DNA of 13,308 nt from Acidobacteriota bacterium (GCA_022563115.1 JADFNY010000055.1:1-13308), one strand, 5' to 3'. Positions 1 through 6,693 are shown, counted from the first letter of the stretch. Notes: generated by a model not told the origin, from the letters alone. Translations and numbers: made by a program.

Positions 1-1
1 G

Positions 2-169
2 GCGAACCTCGCCAAGACCCACATCGATGACTTCACCAAGCGCTACGACAGCGGTCGCGCGCTCGATAAGGTGGGCGCGCGTTTGAAAACCGGACCGACC
101 GATACGAATGTGACGGACCTTCACCTGCTCGCGGTGGAAGGGCGATCGTCTATTCGCAAGAAGCTGTAG
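2..169 (+). CDS. Probable glycerate 2-kinase (MOFRL family), C-terminal tail, partial
   Basis: Base 2 opens a frame that reads 55 codons to a TAG at 167-169; the gene begins outside the window. The readable tail has a DSGRALDKVGARLKTGPTDT stretch followed by NVTDLHLL. This resembles the conserved end of MOFRL-type glycerate kinases / hydroxypyruvate reductases, where a D-S/A-Y-x-FF-x-LG-D segment precedes TGPTxTNVxDL near the C-terminus. That family phosphorylates D-glycerate to 2-phosphoglycerate in the cytoplasm. The tail runs about 12 residues past the usual end, and its last 49 bases overlap the opposite-strand ORF at 121-459. The family call rests only on this short motif. Confidence 0.55.
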   Translation, partial: ANLAKTHIDDFTKRYDSGRALDKVGARLKTGPTDTNVTDLHLLAVEGRSSIRKKL

Positions 170-459
170 CTGTGGGCTACCACGCCCCAATCGAGTTCCA
201 AACGGCGAAAACTGATCTTTGGATCGGAGAGCATCGTCCGGAGTTCGTCGACCTTTGTGGCCTCTTTACCCAACTCGTCGAGCTCGATGTCGGAGACGCT
301 CAGTCGTGGTCCCAGCGGCAGGTGGGAAACGACGGTGATGTTGTCGCTCCCGGGCTTTTCGGCGGTCCACTGCTGGGCGGCGTCGCTGGCCTTCGTTGGC
401 AGGAAGGCGACGGCCAGGGCACAAACGGCGATCCAAGTCAGAGCGCTGCGAAGCTTCAT
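121..459 (-). CDS. Short secreted ORF, probably the broken N-terminus of an LVIVD-repeat-like protein
   Basis: 112 codons start at the ATG at 457-459, chosen because a GAGGT ribosome-binding site lies 7 bases upstream and a signal peptide follows directly (MKLRS, a hydrophobic core, then a possible cleavage near KASDA-AQQ). Residues about 34-54 contain SDNITVVSHLPLGPRLSVSD. This resembles the mature N-terminus of secreted LVIVD-repeat beta-propeller proteins common in Acidobacteria (N-x-x-V-x-SH-x-PLG ... xVxDIE). Similarity that I recognise stops there; the remaining ~55 residues look unrelated. The ORF ends inside the glycerate kinase reading frame on the other strand. No propeller repeats follow, so a full-length protein is not encoded. 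I read it as a gene cut by rearrangement; a genuine small exported protein is the alternative. Confidence 0.45.
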   Translation of the reverse strand: MKLRSALTWIAVCALAVAFLPTKASDAAQQWTAEKPGSDNITVVSHLPLGPRLSVSDIELDELGKEATKVDELRTMLSDPKISFRRLELDWGVVAHSYSFLRIDDRPSTASR

Positions 460-735
460 CGAGATACCTCGGCGGAAGGGGCCGACCACTGTCAACGTGC
501 TGGCATTCAAGCAGAGGTTGGCGGTTTTCTCCAGGGATCCTCTTGTCCTGGTCGGGGCAGGCCGTGTCAGCCCCCTCGACGATGAGGAGGTCGGCGCGGC
601 TGGAATACGCTGCTACACCTGTCCCCGGTCTCACCACCGACGGTGCTGCACGGGCGCAGATGCGCCCCGCCGGTTGACCGCGGTCCCGCCGAGCGGCAGA
701 GTACCGGCCTTACTCCAACCGGTATCCGATGGACG

Positions 736-2172
736 ATGAGCCGCCCGCACGGTCTCCTCCCAGATTGGGGAACGAAACCGTTGCCCGCACCACCCCCGTT
801 CACGGGGCGCAACGTCCTGCGTACGATCGGGCCCGGCATCATCGGCCTCGGCGCCGCCATCGGCAGCGGCGAGTGGCTGTTGGGCCCCTCGGTGATCGTC
901 GCCTACGGGCCCTCCCTGCTCTGGATCACCACGGTCGCGGTGCTCTTGCAGGTGCTGCTCAACCTCGAGATGGCCCGCTACACCGTCTACACCGGCGAGC
1001 CGATCATCAGCGGGTTCATGCGGACCTGGCCAGGGCCCGGCTTTTGGGGGTGTACCTACGGCGCTCTGTCGTTTCTGCAATACGGTTGGCCAGGCTGGGC
1101 GCTCGCCAGCGCTACCGCCACCGCGGCGTTGTTGCTGGGTCGCATGCCGACCGAGGCCGACGCCGGTCTCGTCGTCAGGCTTGGGTACCTGACCTTCGGC
1201 GCTTGCTTTCTTATCACCATGCTCGGCAAGAAGGTCGAGCGTACCCTCGAGGTGGCGATGTGGCTGATGGTCGGCTTCGTGGGGGCGTATTTGCTGCTGA
1301 TCGACCTCACCACGGTGTCCTGGGGCACCTGGAGCAGCGTTCTCGCCGGATTCGCCACGGTGGGGCGCCTGCCCGAGGACGTCGACTGGGCACTGATCGG
1401 TGCGTTTGCCGCTTACTCCGGCATGGGCGGTATCGGCAACGCCTTTTTCACCAACTGGATGCGCGACAAGGGCTACGGGATGGGCGCCACGGTCGGCTAT
1501 ATCCCGACGGCGCTCGGTGACCGAGTGACCCTCTCGCCGCAAGGCAACGTCTTCGAGGTCAACGACGATTCGCTCGAGTCATGGCGGAACTGGTGGAAGT
1601 TCCTCAACGTCGACCAGTGGGGCGTCTTCGGTCTCGGCTCGCTCGTCGGCATGGGGCTGATGATCCTGTTGACGCTCGAGTACGTCACGGCCGGATCGTC
1701 GATCGACGGCTGGGCGGTGGCCAACCTGCAGGCGTCGGGCATCGCGGCGGTCCATGGGCCGATCTTCTGGTACCTGACGCTCATCGCGGGCGTATGGGTT
1801 CTGTTCTCGACCCAGTTGGCATTGGTCGACGGCCTGCCGCGGGCGATCACCGACATGTTGTGGACGAGCAGCGCCGCCGTCCGCCGCTGGCGGGGGGGTG
1901 ACGTGCGCGCCGTCTATTACAGTATCCTGGCCGTTTTCGCCGTTTGGGGTTGCGTCGCCTTGAACCTGGCGCAGCCGCTGACCCTGATCATCATCGGTGC
2001 CAACGTCGCCGGCTTCACGTTTCTGCTGGAGAGTCTCCACACACTGGTCGTCAACCGGAAGTTCCTGCCACCAGCGTTGCGCCCCCCGTGGTGGCGAGAG
2101 GCGTCTGTTCTCCTGTGCGCGCTCTTCTACGGCGGTTTCGTGGTCTTAGCTTTGGTCCAAATACTCGGGTGA
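736..2172 (+). CDS. Nramp-like (SLC11-related) membrane transporter lacking the canonical metal motifs
   Basis: 478 residues with many hydrophobic segments, typical of an inner-membrane carrier with the LeuT-like Nramp fold. I start at the ATG at 736 because the 31 upstream codons of the open frame are Arg/Pro-rich and unlike a membrane-protein N-terminus; a weak GGA lies just before it. The first membrane helix reads GPGIIGLGAAIGSGEWLLGP (residues 32-51), which fits the GPG...GN-type helix 1 of the family. IGSGE replaces the metal-binding DPGN. The expected helix-6 MPHN region is instead SGMGGIGN (228-235), followed by NWMRDKG. The family moves divalent metals with protons, but these replacements make classical Mn/Fe transport doubtful. 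It converges with the SelA-like gene across a 64-base gap. I am confident of the superfamily and not of the substrate. Confidence 0.85.
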   Translation: MSRPHGLLPDWGTKPLPAPPPFTGRNVLRTIGPGIIGLGAAIGSGEWLLGPSVIVAYGPSLLWITTVAVLLQVLLNLEMARYTVYTGEPIISGFMRTWPGPGFWGCTYGALSFLQYGWPGWALASATATAALLLGRMPTEADAGLVVRLGYLTFGACFLITMLGKKVERTLEVAMWLMVGFVGAYLLLIDLTTVSWGTWSSVLAGFATVGRLPEDVDWALIGAFAAYSGMGGIGNAFFTNWMRDKGYGMGATVGYIPTALGDRVTLSPQGNVFEVNDDSLESWRNWWKFLNVDQWGVFGLGSLVGMGLMILLTLEYVTAGSSIDGWAVANLQASGIAAVHGPIFWYLTLIAGVWVLFSTQLALVDGLPRAITDMLWTSSAAVRRWRGGDVRAVYYSILAVFAVWGCVALNLAQPLTLIIIGANVAGFTFLLESLHTLVVNRKFLPPALRPPWWREASVLLCALFYGGFVVLALVQILG

Positions 2173-2200
2173 ACGGCCCAAAGCCAATACAGCTCGACAG

Positions 2201-2236
2201 GCGACTACGGCGAGGTTTGCCTCTGCGACTCGTCGC
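2201..2236. terminator. Possible hairpin between convergent genes
   Basis: In the short gap between the transporter stop and the stop of the opposing PLP enzyme, GCGAC (2201-2205) can pair with GTCGC (2232-2236). Inside it GAGG (2212-2215) can pair with CCTC (2220-2223) around a TTTG loop. The location suits a bidirectional terminator. There is no T-tract on either side and the outer stem is short, so this is only a candidate. Confidence 0.22.
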
Positions 2237-3442
2237 TCAAGCGGGCGGGGCGAGGATCTCGTTCAGGCGGTCGGCCACGATCAGCTCCTGCCCCGGGAGC
2301 ATCACGTCGACGGCCACGACGAGGCTTTCCTCGTGGACCATGGCCGCGATGCTCGGCTTACCCGTCAGGAGGGCGTCGCTGACGGTGTGGGCGGTGTGAT
2401 CCGAGCCCGCATCGAACGCCAGGGCGACACAGTTCACCGGCCGTTCGAGCAGGTTCTCCTCCATCGTGAAGTAACGCGGCTGCACCGTAACTCCCTCGAT
2501 CTCGTTGAGCCGCGCCCGTTCGAGCAGCCGATCGACCTTCTCCGCGTAGCCGGCCCAGCGTTGCGCCGGTTCGATCGACATCCACTCCTGCAGCGCCACA
2601 ACCACGCCGACGATGACCTGTCGATCCAGCTTGAAGGGCCGCCCGAAGGTCCTGTAGTCGCCCGATTCGAAACGTGTGAAGTCGAGACCGGCGACCGCGT
2701 CTATGAGGTCCTTGCGCCCGCAGATGAAGCCCCCCGAGTTCGGGCCGCCAAAGTACTTGGCGCTGAAGCAGACCAGGTCGGCACCCGCGGCGCTGAAGCT
2801 GCGGATGATCTCGGCCGAGTCGACCAGATAGGCGGCATCGACCAGCGTGGGAACATCATGGCTCCGGCTGAGCGCTGCGACCTCCGCAAGCGGCAGGGTT
2901 CCCGCCGCCCCATCGAGATGCGCGGGGAACACGACCACGGCAGCACTTTCATCGAAGGCGGCTTCTAGCTGCGCGGGGGTCGTTCCGTGCTCGTCACCAA
3001 CCTGGTGCAGGGTGGCACCCGTCATCCGCGCACAGCGATCGTACATATAGTGGTGACCACGCTGGATGATGATCCGGTCCGGCATGCCAGTCGTGTCCGG
3101 CAGCTGCTCCCATTTCTGCCCGTCGACGCCGGTCATGCAGGCGGCGGTACCCAGCGTGATAGCAGCCGATGCTCCAGGAGTGACACGCGCTGCCTCTGCG
3201 CCGGCGATCTCGGCCAGGATCTCGCCGGATCGGTCCAGGAGCTCCACCATGCTCACGAACGTCCGGTTGCTCTCTTCCATCGCCGCCCACACGGCCGGCG
3301 AGAGAATCGAGCCACCGAGCCCCGTGTAGACACCGCAGGCGTTGATGACGGGCGTGACTCCGAGGCGTTCGTACAGGTCGTTTCGGCCGGTCTGTTCGCC
3401 TGTTTTGGTCGATTCCTGGAGGTGTTCGGCGTTAGTCGGCAT
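2237..3442 (-). CDS. SelA-like PLP-dependent enzyme (aminotransferase class V / SelA fold)
   Basis: 401 residues. The start at 3442 is chosen because the family-like N-terminus (LYERLGVTPVINACGVYTGL, then GGSILSP, residues 23-48) follows soon after it; the open frame runs 47 Arg/Pro-rich codons further upstream. VTPGASAAI (88-95) is the glycine-rich cofactor-phosphate region. VDAAYLVD (201-208) holds the Asp expected to contact the pyridine nitrogen. FSAKYFGGPNSGGFICGRK (226-244) has Lys229 as the expected Schiff-base lysine, matching the SGDKLLGGPQAG region of SelA. At ~400 residues it is shorter than true selenocysteine synthase (~450-460), and no selC or selB is seen. Relatives of this type act as lyases or ammonia-lyases on amino sugars or amino acids in catabolic clusters; the exact reaction is unknown. 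It lies 94 bases downstream of the propeller gene on the same strand, so co-transcription is possible. Confidence 0.85.
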   Translation of the reverse strand: MPTNAEHLQESTKTGEQTGRNDLYERLGVTPVINACGVYTGLGGSILSPAVWAAMEESNRTFVSMVELLDRSGEILAEIAGAEAARVTPGASAAITLGTAACMTGVDGQKWEQLPDTTGMPDRIIIQRGHHYMYDRCARMTGATLHQVGDEHGTTPAQLEAAFDESAAVVVFPAHLDGAAGTLPLAEVAALSRSHDVPTLVDAAYLVDSAEIIRSFSAAGADLVCFSAKYFGGPNSGGFICGRKDLIDAVAGLDFTRFESGDYRTFGRPFKLDRQVIVGVVVALQEWMSIEPAQRWAGYAEKVDRLLERARLNEIEGVTVQPRYFTMEENLLERPVNCVALAFDAGSDHTAHTVSDALLTGKPSIAAMVHEESLVVAVDVMLPGQELIVADRLNEILAPPA

Positions 3443-3536
3443 CACGAGTGGAGATCCGGGCGTCTCCGGGCCGTCCCTTCCACGGCAACGCATGGATGAT
3501 CGAGTACTTCTGACGTGTCGGGCGAATCTTGCATGG

Positions 3537-4910
3537 TCAGTCTCGTGAGCCGATGGCCACCAGGTGCCGGTCGGTGCGCACAAAGATCCGCCCGCCGGCG
3601 ATCGCCGGCGAGGCGATGACGCGCTCGTTCAGCGGGTTGCGGGAGATGACACGCGGTGAGCGGCCGGCTTCCAGGACAACCGCCTCGCCGGTTTCGCTGA
3701 ACAGGTAGATCTTGCCGTCGCCGGCGACCGGCGTTGCCGTGTAGACGCCGCCGATCCGCTCCTGCCACAGCCGTTCACCGGTGGCCGGATCGACCACCGT
3801 GGCGATGCCGTTGCCGTTGGCCATGTAAATCAGCCCGTCGAAATACAGGATCGAGGCGACGTACGGCGCGCCGGTGGGCACGCGCCACAGTACCTCGGTG
3901 TCGGTGACGTCGCCCTCGCCGCCCAACCGGATCGCCATGTACGGGCCCGCCCGGTAACCGCGGCTGGTGTAGAGGATGCCGTCGGCGTAGGTCGGCACGG
4001 CGATCGGGAACTGATTGGGCTCCCCGGCATGCCAGAGGAGCTCGCCGGTGCGCGGATCGAATGACTCGAGCCGGGCGCTCGAGTTGACGATGAGCTCGTC
4101 ACCGCGCGGTCCGGGCACGACAACCGGCGTGCTGTGCGAGTGCATGCCGCTGCCGCGATCGAGCTTGCGCTGCTCGGCGCCGGTACGCTTATCGAGCCAC
4201 AACAGATACGACTCGCGCGGGTGGTCACACTGCAGGATCAGCGAGTCGCCGTACAAGGTCGGTGAGCTCGCGTGGCCCCATTGCAGATCGAAGGGCGAGT
4301 ACTCCTCGCCCAGGTGCCGCTGCCAGAGCAGCTCGCCATTCATATCGAGGGCGACGATCTGGCCGGTGCCGAACCAGGCATAGACCCGCTCGCCGTCGCT
4401 CACCGGGCTGGGGCTGGCGAGGTTGTGTTTGTCGTGCACCGGGTGCCGCGGACCCTCGGCCGCAAACTCGTACTCCCAGAGCAAGGTTCCGTCGGCACGA
4501 TCGAACGCCGCCACGGCGAACGTCACTTCGGGATCGGCGGCGTCGACGCGCGAGCCGCCGAGCGGCTGCTCGATTCCCTCATCGGCTCCGGGACCGCGCG
4601 CCAGCGTCGGGTGCATGCCGCGTTGCCGCACCCCCCTGCCAATCTGATAGGTAACGAAGACGCGATCGGACACGACGATCGGCGAAGACACGCCCAAGCC
4701 CCGCAGCTCCGCCTTCCAGGCAATGTTCTCGCTGCCGTCCCAGGTGGTCGGCAACGTCCCGCCCCTAGCTACGCCGGTGCCGTCGGGCCCGCGCCAGTGC
4801 GGCCAGTCGCTCGCGCCGGCCGAATCTGCAACGCTCTGTTGCCCAGCGTTGACGGCGACGGTCGCGCCCAGCAAGAGCACGACGAAACAAACGACGGCGG
4901 CTTTCTTCAT
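3537..4910 (-). CDS. Secreted PQQ-binding-like beta-propeller protein
   Basis: 457 residues starting at 4910, with an AGGAAGGG ribosome-binding site about 7 bases upstream. A lipid-free signal peptide is clear (MKKAAVVCFVVLLLGATVAV then NAGQQ, residues 1-25), giving a periplasmic or exported protein. The mature chain begins DWPHWRGPDGTGVA (35-48), the usual opening of this outer-membrane-assembly-like / PQQ-repeat family. Repeated blades follow with motifs such as FDRADGTLLWEYEF, LDMNGELLWQRHL, FDPRTGELLWHAGE and VDPATGERLWQERI (D-x-x-TGE-x-LW). These proteins are often called dehydrogenases or kinases, but blades alone do not prove PQQ binding and no catalytic domain is attached. The role is unknown; it may scaffold or sense. 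The long open frame upstream (to 5378) is not part of the gene because RBS and signal peptide fix the start. Confidence 0.9.
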   Translation of the reverse strand: MKKAAVVCFVVLLLGATVAVNAGQQSVADSAGASDWPHWRGPDGTGVARGGTLPTTWDGSENIAWKAELRGLGVSSPIVVSDRVFVTYQIGRGVRQRGMHPTLARGPGADEGIEQPLGGSRVDAADPEVTFAVAAFDRADGTLLWEYEFAAEGPRHPVHDKHNLASPSPVSDGERVYAWFGTGQIVALDMNGELLWQRHLGEEYSPFDLQWGHASSPTLYGDSLILQCDHPRESYLLWLDKRTGAEQRKLDRGSGMHSHSTPVVVPGPRGDELIVNSSARLESFDPRTGELLWHAGEPNQFPIAVPTYADGILYTSRGYRAGPYMAIRLGGEGDVTDTEVLWRVPTGAPYVASILYFDGLIYMANGNGIATVVDPATGERLWQERIGGVYTATPVAGDGKIYLFSETGEAVVLEAGRSPRVISRNPLNERVIASPAIAGGRIFVRTDRHLVAIGSRD

Positions 4911-5098
4911 CACGGACCCTTCCTGTACTTCTGAGATGAACGGGGGGGTGATCAAAGAGCAAGCTGCCAGAAAACTGCTCCGCGAGCGTGGAAGTGTCAA
5001 CCTTGGGAGCATGAAGAAGCGTCCTTTCGCTGCTACAGGCAGAGAGTGTTGTCGATACCGGCGCCGCCGAAGAGTTGGTCGCGGAGGCAACAAAGGGC

Positions 5099-5134
5099 GC
5101 GCCCGTAGTTCAGGGGACAGGGCAGCGGACTTCT
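5099..5134 (+). pseudogene. tRNA-Arg(UCU), 5' half only, broken after the anticodon
   Basis: The 36 bases fit tRNA positions 1-36: acceptor strand GCGCCCG (5099-5105), T8-A9, D-stem GTTC/GGGC (two G-T pairs), A14, G15, the G18-G19 pair, A21, anticodon 5' stem GCGGA (5125-5129), C32, T33 and anticodon TCT (5132-5134). After that the expected purine 37, the TCCGC stem strand, the variable region and the TTC arm are all missing. The sequence continues as TGATGACC and runs into the blaI promoter. The matching 3' half (a TTCGA loop and an acceptor CGGGCGC) is not in the window. The clean break in the anticodon loop is where some tyrosine recombinases cut tRNA genes, so this may mark a junction of a transferred segment. 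Confidence 0.75.
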
Positions 5135-5146
5135 TGATGACCTCAA

Positions 5147-5176
5147 TTGACGGTAAAACTACGTGTGTAGTATATA
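5147..5176 (+). promoter_or_regulatory. blaI promoter with embedded BlaI-type operator
   Basis: A -35-like TTGACG (5147-5152) and a -10-like TATATA (5171-5176) are 18 bases apart. Between them sits ACTACGTGTGTAGT (5158-5171), with arms ACTAC/GTAGT around a 4-base centre. This resembles BlaI/MecI operators, which are TAC...GTA palindromes usually overlapping the promoter. The initiation point predicted from the -10 box (about 5182-5184) coincides with the blaI ATG at 5184, and no Shine-Dalgarno sequence precedes it, so the transcript may be leaderless. A bound repressor would block RNA polymerase, giving autoregulation. The site is seen directly; its function is inferred. Confidence 0.7.
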
Positions 5177-5183
5177 TACCGTC

Positions 5184-5582
5184 ATGACCCGAGAACAGAA
5201 GGACGCGCCTGCACGGCTGGGAGACTTGGAAGCAGAAGTCATGGCTGTCGTCTGGGAGAAAGGCGAGGCCACGGTACAGGAAGTGAAGAACTCCCTCGAA
5301 CCTGGCCGATCCCCAGCCTACACGACCGTAATGACGGTCATGTCCCGCTTGGCAGAAAAAGGCATCCTGGAGCGTCACAAGGAGGGCCGCGCCTACGTCT
5401 ACAGCCCAGCGACGGCGCAGGAGAAGCTCGCTGGCTCGATGCTACGGGCTCTAATAGGCCGTTTGTACGGCGGCTCTTCCGCGCACGCGATCGCCCATCT
5501 CATTGAATCCGATGAGGGGGTGGACGACGCGGAACTCGCCCGGCTCGAGAAGTTGATCCGACAGAAGCGTCGAAGGTCGTAA
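5184..5582 (+). CDS. BlaI/MecI-family transcriptional repressor
   Basis: 132 residues from the ATG at 5184, chosen over codon 5163 because the latter lies inside the promoter. The N-terminal winged helix begins LGDLEAEVMAVVWEKGEATV (residues 12-31), the usual opening of the family. The recognition region follows as PAYTTVMTVMSRLAEKGILE (44-63), then the wing KEGRAYVYSP. The C-terminal ~60 residues are the helical dimerisation part. Relatives bind promoter palindromes as dimers and are inactivated by proteolysis triggered by a membrane M56 protease. The stop is 2 bases before the M56 start, so the two are translationally coupled. Beta-lactam resistance is not implied: no beta-lactamase or penicillin-binding sensor domain is present here. 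Confidence 0.93.
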   Translation: MTREQKDAPARLGDLEAEVMAVVWEKGEATVQEVKNSLEPGRSPAYTTVMTVMSRLAEKGILERHKEGRAYVYSPATAQEKLAGSMLRALIGRLYGGSSAHAIAHLIESDEGVDDAELARLEKLIRQKRRRS

Positions 5583-5584
5583 CC

Positions 5585-6574
5585 ATGAGCACCTTGCAGC
5601 AGTTTCTGCTCTACAACTTGCTGCCTGGCCTGGTGGCAGGTGCTTTGGCCTGGGTAGCGGTGCTCGGCGGCATCGAGCTGTTGCGCATCAGGCACGGATC
5701 CCTCCGTTTTTGCCTGCTCGGTTTCCCGCTCGTCAAGTCCACGTTTGTCGTCCTTGGTGTGGGTATGGTGCTGCCGTGGCCGCGTGAAGTATTCGGCGCA
5801 TGGTATGCGAACGCTTTGCCCCTCCGAGCTGTCTTACCCGCATACCTGGCGATCACGGTCGTTGCGTTGACTGGCCGGGCGCTTCTGGTGCGACGAGCTC
5901 GCGGGCTCGCGCTCCGCGACACGTTATCAGCGGAGGAGAACTCCCCGAGGCTTGTTCGGGCACTCGACCGGGTGATGGCCGCGTACGAGAGCCAGGAGGC
6001 ACGGCTCATAGGAGTCTGTCAGTACGCGCCGATTCCCGGGCGGCCCGAGCTCTTGATTACCCGCCGCCCGCTGCACTCACCTCTCGTGGTGACCGCGGGG
6101 CGACCCACTATCGTTTTTCCGGAACGATTGGTGCACGACCTGACTGACAAGGAGCTGCAGGGAGCCATCGCTCACGAGGTAGCTCACTTGTGCCTACGAA
6201 GGCACACGATTTGCTCCACAGAAAACGTCAAAGCGATTGTTGCAGTGAACCCGATGGCGGCGCTGATGGCGGCGCAGCTGCATCGCGAAGAGGAAAAGGC
6301 CTGCGACGACATGGCGACGGTGGCGCTCGGGGACCCCGAGACCTACGCCGAGATGCTGTTGAAGAGCTACCGATTCGCGACGCATGACGCGGTTCCTGTC
6401 TTTGGGCAGCTGCAGTATGTGCCCCAGTTACTGGGGATCAAGCCGATACTCTCGGAGCGCATTGAGCGCTTGCTCGATCGCCGGAAAGCGGAGCCCAGCC
6501 TGCGCCTCCAATACCTGGCAGCGAGTTGCTTGTCGGTAGCACTCTGGCTGGTTTTCTTCACCGACTTTCTGTAA
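5585..6574 (+). CDS. M56-family (BlaR1-like) membrane metalloprotease without a fused sensor domain
   Basis: 329 residues; start ATG at 5585 with GAAGG (5573-5577) as ribosome-binding site inside the end of blaI. Three hydrophobic segments (about 8-30, 43-64, 75-101) precede the cytoplasmic zinc protease domain: AHEVAH (196-201) supplies HExxH, and REEEKACDD (234-242) provides the third glutamate ligand. A fourth membrane segment (about 309-328) ends the protein, giving the four-helix layout of BlaR1/MecR1. Those proteins are ~580-600 residues because a penicillin-binding sensor follows the last helix; here nothing follows. The expected target is the adjacent BlaI-like repressor. The stimulus must come from another protein or from the membrane itself. 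Confident of family and pairing; signal unknown. Confidence 0.92.
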   Translation: MSTLQQFLLYNLLPGLVAGALAWVAVLGGIELLRIRHGSLRFCLLGFPLVKSTFVVLGVGMVLPWPREVFGAWYANALPLRAVLPAYLAITVVALTGRALLVRRARGLALRDTLSAEENSPRLVRALDRVMAAYESQEARLIGVCQYAPIPGRPELLITRRPLHSPLVVTAGRPTIVFPERLVHDLTDKELQGAIAHEVAHLCLRRHTICSTENVKAIVAVNPMAALMAAQLHREEEKACDDMATVALGDPETYAEMLLKSYRFATHDAVPVFGQLQYVPQLLGIKPILSERIERLLDRRKAEPSLRLQYLAASCLSVALWLVFFTDFL

Positions 6575-6586
6575 GGGAGAATTTTT

Positions 6587-6617
6587 TTGAGGATAACTAC
6601 TACGGACGTAGTAAAAC
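6587..6617 (+). promoter_or_regulatory. Second BlaI-type operator/promoter ahead of padR and the permease
   Basis: TACTACGGACGTAGTA (6598-6613) is a palindrome with 7-base arms. Its core ACTACG-GAC-GTAGT matches the site before blaI (ACTACG-TGT-GTAGT) at 11 of 14 positions with the same spacing. A -35-like TTGAGG (6587-6592) lies 12 bases before the core, against 11 in the blaI promoter. A weak -10-like TAAAAC starts at the last operator base (6612), as TATATA does at blaI. The shared geometry argues for a second target of the same repressor. The -10 box is poor, so the exact promoter is uncertain. Confidence 0.65.
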
Positions 6618-6663
6618 GGCGGGGGTTGCTTATGATGGAGCAGACGCGAACCAGTCCTTCCCA

Positions 6664-6693
6664 TTGACAATCTAAAGGGAGTGGTCCACTCTC
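6664..6693 (+). promoter_or_regulatory. Palindrome beside a TTGACA box upstream of padR, candidate PadR operator
   Basis: GAGTGGTCCACTC (6679-6691) is a perfect 13-base palindrome with 6-base arms around a single T, extendable with one mismatch to 6677-6693. It lies 10 bases after a consensus-like TTGACA (6664-6669) and 25 bases before the padR start. PadR proteins next to permease genes commonly autoregulate from such a position. No good -10 box is found 16-18 bases after TTGACA, so whether this is a promoter is unclear. The flanks carry a near-direct repeat, AATCTAAAGGGAG and AATCTAAGGGAG; the second copy includes the padR ribosome-binding site. Confidence 0.4.

Noticed and set aside
172..739. 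Several overlapping plus-strand frames left of the transporter
   Set aside because: They are Arg/Gly-rich translations without motif, antisense to the signal-peptide ORF or lacking a ribosome-binding site; no gene is supported at 460-735.
631..1542. Long minus-strand open frame (303 codons) opposite the transporter
   Set aside because: Its translation is His/Gly/Pro/Gln-rich without domains and lies fully antisense to a well-supported membrane protein; GC-rich third positions explain the open frame.
4972..5000. TTGACA on the minus strand as promoter of the propeller gene
   Set aside because: The -35 match is perfect, but the best -10 at normal spacing (CAGTTT) matches the consensus at only two of six positions.
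4911..5378. N-terminal extension of the propeller ORF by 156 codons
   Set aside because: A strong ribosome-binding site and a signal peptide begin at 4910, and the extension runs antisense through the half tRNA, the blaI promoter and the blaI start.
5184..6574. A beta-lactam resistance operon
   Set aside because: The regulators belong to the Bla/Mec families, but there is no beta-lactamase, PBP2a or penicillin-binding sensor domain.
6575..6600. T-tract (6582-6588) after the M56 stop as an intrinsic terminator
   Set aside because: No stable stem precedes the seven T residues.
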